Shown in pieces: positions 13,400 to 21,572 of a DNA stretch of 21,572 nucleotides (positions are counted from its first letter, which is position 1; each line of letters starts with the position of its first letter). The position numbers were made by a program, and so were the translations under genes. Below the pieces are notes generated by a model, which was given only the letters and a program-made list of their open reading frames with translations, ran no database searches and was not told the origin of the DNA. Location: the NCBI GenBank assembly GCA_002104895.1, contig MCFG01000628.1, forward strand, positions 1-21,572, read 5' to 3'. The stretch is from Anaeromyces robustus. Lineage: Eukaryota > Neocallimastigomycota > Neocallimastigomycetes > Neocallimastigales > Neocallimastigaceae.

Positions 13400-13835
13400 A
13401 ACTTTTTAGCATATTTATACTCAATTTTAAGATTACTAACCAATTCTAATTAACATGTATTAATTAATCAATTAACTATAATATTTATATTTATTTTATA
13501 TATTTATCTTACTCAACACTTAATTTTCGTTTTTTATTTTATTATATGTAAGTATAATTATGAATGAGAAAAGTTAATCATATATTGAATGAAAGCATTA
13601 AAATAAATATCAATTTTATTTATTTACTATTAAAAGTTTTAATATTTTTTAGATTTATTATTTTTATTTAGTAAAATCGAAAATTTTATTATTAACAATC
13701 TTTTTAGGATTTCGGTATGATGTTACAAATTTTTTTGACTCTTGTTCCTATCTTTAACACACATAATTATTATTTCTTAAAACAATAAAAGAAATAATTT
13801 ATGAAAGATAATAATAAATATAAAAATAAATAATT
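13400..13835. other. AT-rich spacer, nothing recognisable
   Basis: There is a slightly GC-richer patch at 13700-13760 with no frame longer than about 15 codons of credible composition. Otherwise it is A+T sequence without clear repeats. Confidence 0.5.
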
Positions 13836-13841
13836 TAAATA

Positions 13842-14006
<165 letters not shown>

Positions 14007-14286
14007 ATTATTAATAATAATATATAAAACATAATATATTTTATTAATTGTGTTTCATAATTTAATTTATTTCTTTTATCAAAACGTTTTTCAATTTGTT
14101 GTGAATTGAAAATGATAAAAAAAAATTATTAATATTTATTTCTTTAAAAAATTTTTATTAAATGAATAAACGATTCTAATATAAATACTATATTAAACTA
14201 AATAGTTATAATATATTAATAATATATAATTATATAATAATTAAATATTAAATATAAAAAGTTATTAAAATTCAAAATTTTACAGT

Positions 14287-14357
14287 AAATACCAAAATAA
14301 TAAATAAATATTAAAATAATAAATAAATATTAAAAAAAATAAATAAATATTAAAATA
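14287..14357. repeat. 20-nt minisatellite, three copies
   Basis: Three consecutive copies of a unit close to AAATAATAAATAAATATTAA, the last with an A-tract variant, about 830 nt upstream of GDH copy E. Confidence 0.75.
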
Positions 14358-14679
14358 CCGAATGTTTAATAAAATAAAAAAAATTACTTTATGTTATGCA
14401 ATGATTTTACATAATAAACATAATTATTGTATCGTGATAATATTTATTATAGTAATAGCTCTAACTATGAATGTAAAAACAAAATACTCTTTAATAAATA
14501 TATAAAACGTTTCTTTTATGAAATAGTTTATTTATAATGGCAAATTTTATTAAATGAATAATGATAAATAATAATAATAAAAAAGTATTTATTATTATTA
14601 TTCTTAATATTTATTTATTAAATAATTAATATTAAGAATAAGAATAATTTTAATTAATATTATTTTTTTTTATCAAAAT

Positions 14680-16621
<1,942 letters not shown>

Positions 16622-16659
16622 ATTCATTATTATAAAAATATTAGAAAACAATTCCTACT

Positions 16660-16790
16660 AATTAAAGATTTACATTATTTTAAATATATTCAAATGAATA
16701 TATTTTATTTTAAAAATAAAATATTAAAAAAAAAAAAATAGAATAAATTTCTATTTAATTTATATAAATATTTCTTTAAATAATTAAAAG
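16660..16790 (+). terminator. 3' UTR palindromes with poly(A) signal, copy E
   Basis: A more diverged version of the series: ATATATTCAAATGAATATAT (about 16684-16703), AAATAGAATAAATTTCTATTT (in two 8-bp arms, 16736-16756, containing AATAAA) and TTTCTTTAAATAATTAAAAGAAA (in two arms, about 16770-16792). An A-run has expanded just before the AATAAA stem. Confidence 0.55.
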
Positions 16791-16792
16791 AA

Positions 16793-17140
16793 ATATATAT
16801 ATATATATATAACATTTTATTTAATTATATAAAAAAATTTTTTTTTATTTATTAGTTATAAAATTAAAACAAACTAATTTTAATTATAATTCCAATATAC
16901 CATTAATATAGAAAAATATTAAAAAAAAAAGTTATCCAATATAAATAAAAAATTTAAATTAGAAGTTGTAATATAATATATATGTAATCCCTTAAAAAAA
17001 AAAAATAAAATAAAATGATATTGAAATTATAAAAATTAAAAAAAAAAATTAAAAAAAAATTAAAAAAAAAAAAAAAAAAACAAAGAGAGAGAATTTCTTT
17101 AATAACAATTTAAAAAAAATGCAATATTACTTAACATATT

Positions 17141-17178
<38 letters not shown>

Positions 17179-18049
17179 AAAAATCAGAATATAAAATAAA
17201 TTAATAATCCATAAAAAAAAGAAAAAAACAAGATATACAATATATTATAACATATTTATTTATATCTATCCATAATAGAAACATTAAATATAAATACTTT
17301 TTTTTTTTAGAAAAAAAAAAAATTAATTTAATACCTTCTTTAAATTAAATAAAAAATAAATTTCTTTTAACTTCTTTTTTCTTTTTTTAACAAAAGAACA
17401 CAATATTCAACACATAAAATATATATATATATAATTCATATATATTATATGGATTAAAAACAAAAGTTTTTTTTTTTTTTTTTTTAATTATTTTATTATT
17501 TATTTATTTGTTTTTGGTATTATTGTATTATTTTTTATATTTTTATTTTTAATTGTTTAGGTTTTTGTTTTAATTAATTTCGTTGTTGCTTTTTATTATT
17601 TTTGTATATTAAAAATTATAGATTAACTTTATATTTTATTTTTATTTATTTATTTTGTTTTCATTATTCTCTATTTTATTTTATAATTTTATATAATATT
17701 ATTTAAAAAAGTAATTTTATTACTAAAATGAAGTACCTTTTATTTATTTTATTAATTTCAAAAAAAAAAAAAAAATAAAAAAAAAAAAGTTTAGAAAATA
17801 TTTAAATTAAAAAGCAAAATATTTACATAAAAAAATTAAAATTAAATTTAATTCTTTTAAAAAAACATTACGCCTTCCTTTTTTTTTTTTTTTTCTTTCC
17901 TTTTTTTTTTTTCTTTTTTCTTATATTAGTATTTTTGTTTTTGGTTTTTTTTTTTTTTGGTTTTTTCTTTTAATAATATTTTTTTTACTAGAAAAAAAAT
18001 ATTTTAATTTAAAATGATAGAATTAAATTAATTTACATTATAAAACAGC
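16793..18049. other. Convergent spacer between GDH copy E and PEPCK
   Basis: No gene was seen. The E-proximal half is dominated by A-runs (about 16980-17210) and the PEPCK-proximal half by T-runs (about 17460-17480, 17879-17960). Each half is thus A-rich on the sense strand of the gene it follows, with the PEPCK half read on the minus strand. The spacer must contain both 3' UTRs. I could not fix the PEPCK polyadenylation site. Confidence 0.5.
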
Positions 18050-20521
18050 TTAAAGCTTAGACTTGTTAATTTGTTGCTTTAATCTCTTTTCTAAGTTATC
18101 TAATTCAACAGTTAAAGCCTTTGGATATTTGGAACCGAACATACTGTGGTACTTTCTGATCTTTTCAACTTCTTGTAAGTAAGCCTTGCAGTCAACGTAT
18201 AATAACTTGCTGATAGTTTCCATGCTAATATCTAAACCAGATAAATCAAGATCTTGAGCAGCTGGAAGGTAACCAATTGGAGTTTCAACAGCACCAACAA
18301 CACCATCACATCTTTCACAGATCCACTTTAAGACACGACTGTTTTCACCGTAACCTGGCCATAAGAATTTACCGTTTTCTTTTCTGAACCAGTTAACGTG
18401 GAAGATCTTTGGTAACTTAGATGGGTCAGTCTTACCAGTGAAGCTGAGCCAGTGAGCGAAGTAATCGGCCATGTTGTAACCACAGAATGGTAACATAGCG
18501 AATGGATCGAAACGAAGTTCACCCATCTTACCTTCAGCAGCTGCAGTTCTTTCAGAAGCAACAGAAGAACCGAGGAGAACACCGTGGTTCCAGTCACGAG
18601 ATTGGAAGACTAATGGGACAACACTTTCACGACGACCACCGAAGATAATAGCATCGACTGGTACACCATCTGGAGCGTTGTGGTAAGCTGGATCAACAAC
18701 TGGACAGTTACTGATATCAGCAGTGAAACGAGAGTTTGGATGGAATAATTCCTTTGGATCATCAACACCTCTAGTCCACTTCTTACCCTTCCAGGTAATA
18801 GCGTTAGCTGGTGGTTGATCAGTAAGACCCTTCCACCAGACATCACCATCGGTAGTAAGAGCAACGTTAGTGAAGATAGCATCCTTTTCACAAGTACGTA
18901 AAGCATTTGGATTAGATTCTTCAGAAGTACCTGGGGCAACACCGAAGAAACCAGATTCTGGGTTAATAGCGTATAATCTACCATCCTTGTTTAATTTCAT
19001 CCAAGCAATATCATCACCAACAACAGTGACCTTCCAACCTGGAAGAGAACAGTTCATCATAGCAAGGTTAGTCTTACCACAAGCAGATGGGAAAGCAGCA
19101 GTAATGTAGTGCTTCTTACCTTCTGGACTAGTGATACCAAGAACAAGCATGTGTTCAGCAAGAGATCTACCTTCATCACGAGATAAAACGGTAGCAATAC
19201 GAAGAGCGAAACACTTCTTACCAAGAAGAGAGTTACCACCGTAACCAGAACCAACAGAAATAATTTCACGAGTTTCTGGGAATTGGACAATGTATCTGTT
19301 CTTAAGATCACATGGCCAAGTAAGATCCTTTTGACCTGGTTCGAGTGGAGAAATGACAGAGTGGAAGGCTGGAACGAATTCACCATCAGTACCTAAGACC
19401 TTTAAGACTTCAAGACCAACTCTGGTCATAATTCTCATGTTAGCGGCAACGAAACCAGAATCAGTAATTTCAATACCAATACGGGAAATCTTACCACCAG
19501 TTGGACCCATAGAGAATGGAATAATGTACATAGTTCTACCCTTCATACAACCCTTCATTAAAGAGTGAAGCTTCTTTTTCATTTGAACTGGGTCCATCCA
19601 GTTGTTGGTTGGTCCAGCATCTTCTTGTCTCTTGGAACAAATGAAAGTAGCAGCTTCAACACGAGCAGTATCACCTATTATTATTATTATTATAAAATAT
19701 TACATTTTAATAATCTTATATTTTAATTTTTCATTACTTTTTTTTTTTTTTTTACAAATTACTAAATAATTATCATTTTGCTTTATTTGTTTTTTTTTAT
19801 ATATTACATAATATTAAAATATATTATACTGTTTGTTATTATGTATTATATTAATTTTTATAATTACATTAATTTGATATTTTATCTTTTATTTCTTTTT
19901 TAATTATTTTATTATTCATATTTTGTTTTATTTATCATATATAAAATTATAAAATTGAATAATAGTTTTTTCCTTCTCTATTTTTTAATATATTGAGATA
20001 ACAAGAAATAATAAAATAAATTTATACAGAATTCAACCATAAAATACTTTACAATATTTTTCTCTTTTTTTTTTTTTTTGTTTTGTTTTCTTTCTTTCTG
20101 TTTCTTTTTTTTTTTTTATATTACTCTTTTTTATTATAATTTTAATTATTATTATTATTATTATCTTTTTTTTTTCTTTTATTATTTTTTTTATTTTTTT
20201 TTATTATTTAAAGTTTTTTTTTTTTCCATTTTTTAAAGTTTCGTCCCTTCCTTTTTAATATATATTTAATACATCAATTTTTTTCTTTTTATTTATTGAG
20301 TTAATTTTTACCTGGATTGGTACGGGTGTAGAAACAGTTTGGACGCTTTTCTGGGTTAAGTCTAATGAAAGTACCCTTCTTAACAAGTAATTCGTTAAGA
20401 GCATTGCTTTCTTCAATAGAACCGTCCATAACGTGGATGTTGTCTGGAGTACATAAGGCAATTTGTTCCTTAATCCAGGCAAGAGCCTTCTTATTCTAAT
20501 TAATGAAAGATCGTTAACCAT
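18050..20521 (-). CDS. PCK: Phosphoenolpyruvate carboxykinase (GTP), two exons
   Basis: GTP-dependent PEPCK interconverts oxaloacetate + GTP and PEP + CO2 + GDP. In anaerobic fungi it is thought to run toward oxaloacetate, feeding malate and succinate formation. Exon 1 is 20312-20521 and exon 2 is 18050-19674; joined at NP-G-DTARVE they give about 611 residues, the usual length for the GTP family. Seen in the full protein are the R-loop [17 protein letters not shown] (about 213-229), the P-loop FPSACGKTN with the hyper-reactive cysteine (about 265-273), GDDIAWM (about 290-296), FGGRRE and [16 protein letters not shown]. These place it in the GTP and not the ATP family. Exon 1 as given lacks one base near 20498: adding one A would read [16 protein letters not shown] in frame, while the given sequence meets a stop. 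An upstream intron ending at TTAATTAG is the alternative. The C-terminus is INKSKL, a PTS1-like end. Confidence 0.93.
19675..20311 (-). other. Intron of the PEPCK gene (637 nt)
   Basis: The donor is CCAG/GTAAAA (20311-20310 as GT) and the acceptor is AATAATAG/GTGAT (19676-19675 as AG). Splicing joins the codon for a glycine in the conserved TRTNPGDTARVE stretch. The intron is almost pure A+T with several T-runs on the plus strand and an (ATT)n run (about 20149-20163), and it holds no open frame of note. It is long compared with typical fungal introns. Confidence 0.85.
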
Positions 20522-21572
20522 TTTGTATATATATTATTTTTTTTCTTGAAATTAATATAAAATATTATATAAATTTTTTAATTAATGATATTAAGATAAT
20601 AAATAAATATTATTTTAATAATTAATTAAAAAAAAAATTTAATTTATATATAATAAATAAATAAAATTTTTTAAAAAGTGTGTAAAGAAGTAATTATTCT
20701 ACACAGAAGCTCAAATTTATAAGTATGGAAATATTAAAAATTTTTTATCCAATACATTAAAAATATAATCACGCGAACCAATCATATTTAATAAATTTCA
20801 AGTTTAACATATAGATGAAATTTTCATCATATATTAAAATGATCAATTTTATATATATCAATATATAATTAATATATAGAATAAATCTATCAGTAAAGTT
20901 CTATCATCAACTAATAAATAATTCAAATAAATAAATTATAATTAATTGTAATATATATAATATATAACAATTATTTATATGGTTTCATAATAAATATTTT
21001 AATATTTATAACAAATTTATAAATAATTATATAATAATAATAAATAAAATAATAATAAAAATATTATAATAAATAATCATAGGATTGATTATAATAATAA
21101 TTATAATAAATGCTATAACTATATAAAAAATATTCTGCTGTTTTATATCTTTATATATAATGATAGGTAAGCATTGGAATTTTTTTTGTAATAAATCTAA
21201 TGTTTTTTTTTATTTTTTTTTTAATTTGTATTAATTATAATTAATATTTTAAAAAGGAGAAAATATTTAAAGATAAGATATAATAACGAAAAAAAATTTT
21301 TTTAAAAAAAATTTTAAAAATTAGATTTGCTACTATTTGTTACATTTTATATTATATATAATAACAAAAAAGAAAATTTTATTCTAATTAAATTATTTAA
21401 TGAACTATAATTTGGATTTAATAAAAAAAAAAATAAAAAAGTAATAAATATTATGCATATATTAAATAATTACAAGGTAAATGTTTCTTTTATACTTTTT
21501 ACAAGTTTTCAGTTTTCTACATTTTATAAATGAGTATTATTAATTAATGTAAATATTTCATATTCAAAAATC
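20522..21572 (-). promoter_or_regulatory. PEPCK 5' flank
   Basis: About 1 kb of AT-rich sequence precedes the PEPCK start, with the leader ATATATACAAAATGG at the start codon. I saw no clear TATA box, CCAAT box or GDH-type 28-bp element. A small GC-richer patch at about 20670-20790 (TGTGTAAAG, ACACAGAAGCTC, CACGCGAACCAATCA) includes a CCAAT on the plus strand and may be a control region. No other gene was seen. Confidence 0.35.

Noticed and set aside
13690-13770. Possible second copy of the GTRSKKL-like frame of 13195-13377 (GTRVKKICNIIPKS)
   Set aside because: The shared stretch is only about 20 nt and A-rich, too short to separate from chance.

Overview
The window is a stretch of very AT-rich eukaryotic nuclear DNA. 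Spacers are almost pure A+T, with long homopolymers and (ATTT)n arrays, separated by compact genes of clearly higher GC. The recognisable genes are fungal-type NADP-dependent glutamate dehydrogenase (GDH) and GTP-type phosphoenolpyruvate carboxykinase (PEPCK). This combination best fits an anaerobic gut fungus (Neocallimastigomycota). That assignment is inference from composition and gene content; another AT-rich protist or fungus cannot be excluded from this sequence alone.

Layout. Five near-identical intronless GDH copies occupy about 16.6 kb: A (1-71, minus, only the 5' end), B (3266-4708, minus, the one complete 480-residue frame), C (6820-8260, plus), D (10828-12266, minus) and E (15183-16621, plus). 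B/C and D/E are divergent pairs, C/D are convergent, and A/B are in tandem. C, D and E each carry three or four small indels that break the frame, but I found no in-frame stop made by substitution. PEPCK lies at 18050-20521 on the minus strand, convergent with E, as two exons separated by a 637-nt intron. Its first exon also lacks one base, so some or all of the indels may be consensus errors of the assembly.

Regulatory structure. All five GDH copies carry an identical 28-bp element, built around the inverted repeat AAAGTAA-TTAAT-TTACTTT, whose proximal edge is exactly 57 nt from the A of the ATG. The other upstream sequence falls into two classes (A/B/C and D/E). TATA-like boxes lie at about -159/-165 in the first class and -181 in the second. 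Downstream of B, C, D and E is a conserved set of short palindromes, one of which holds an AATAAA signal inside a 9-bp stem. A decayed copy of this 3' region sits alone at about 10160-10292. The upstream regions of A and C are inverted copies of each other over about 1.8 kb.

Function. NADP-GDH assimilates ammonium onto 2-oxoglutarate. GTP-PEPCK interconverts PEP and oxaloacetate, which in anaerobic fungi feeds the malate/succinate branch of fermentation. The PEPCK ends in -SKL, the canonical peroxisomal (PTS1) tripeptide, which is notable in an organism expected to carry hydrogenosomes. The remaining spacers hold microsatellites and a few short gene-like islands that I could not identify.
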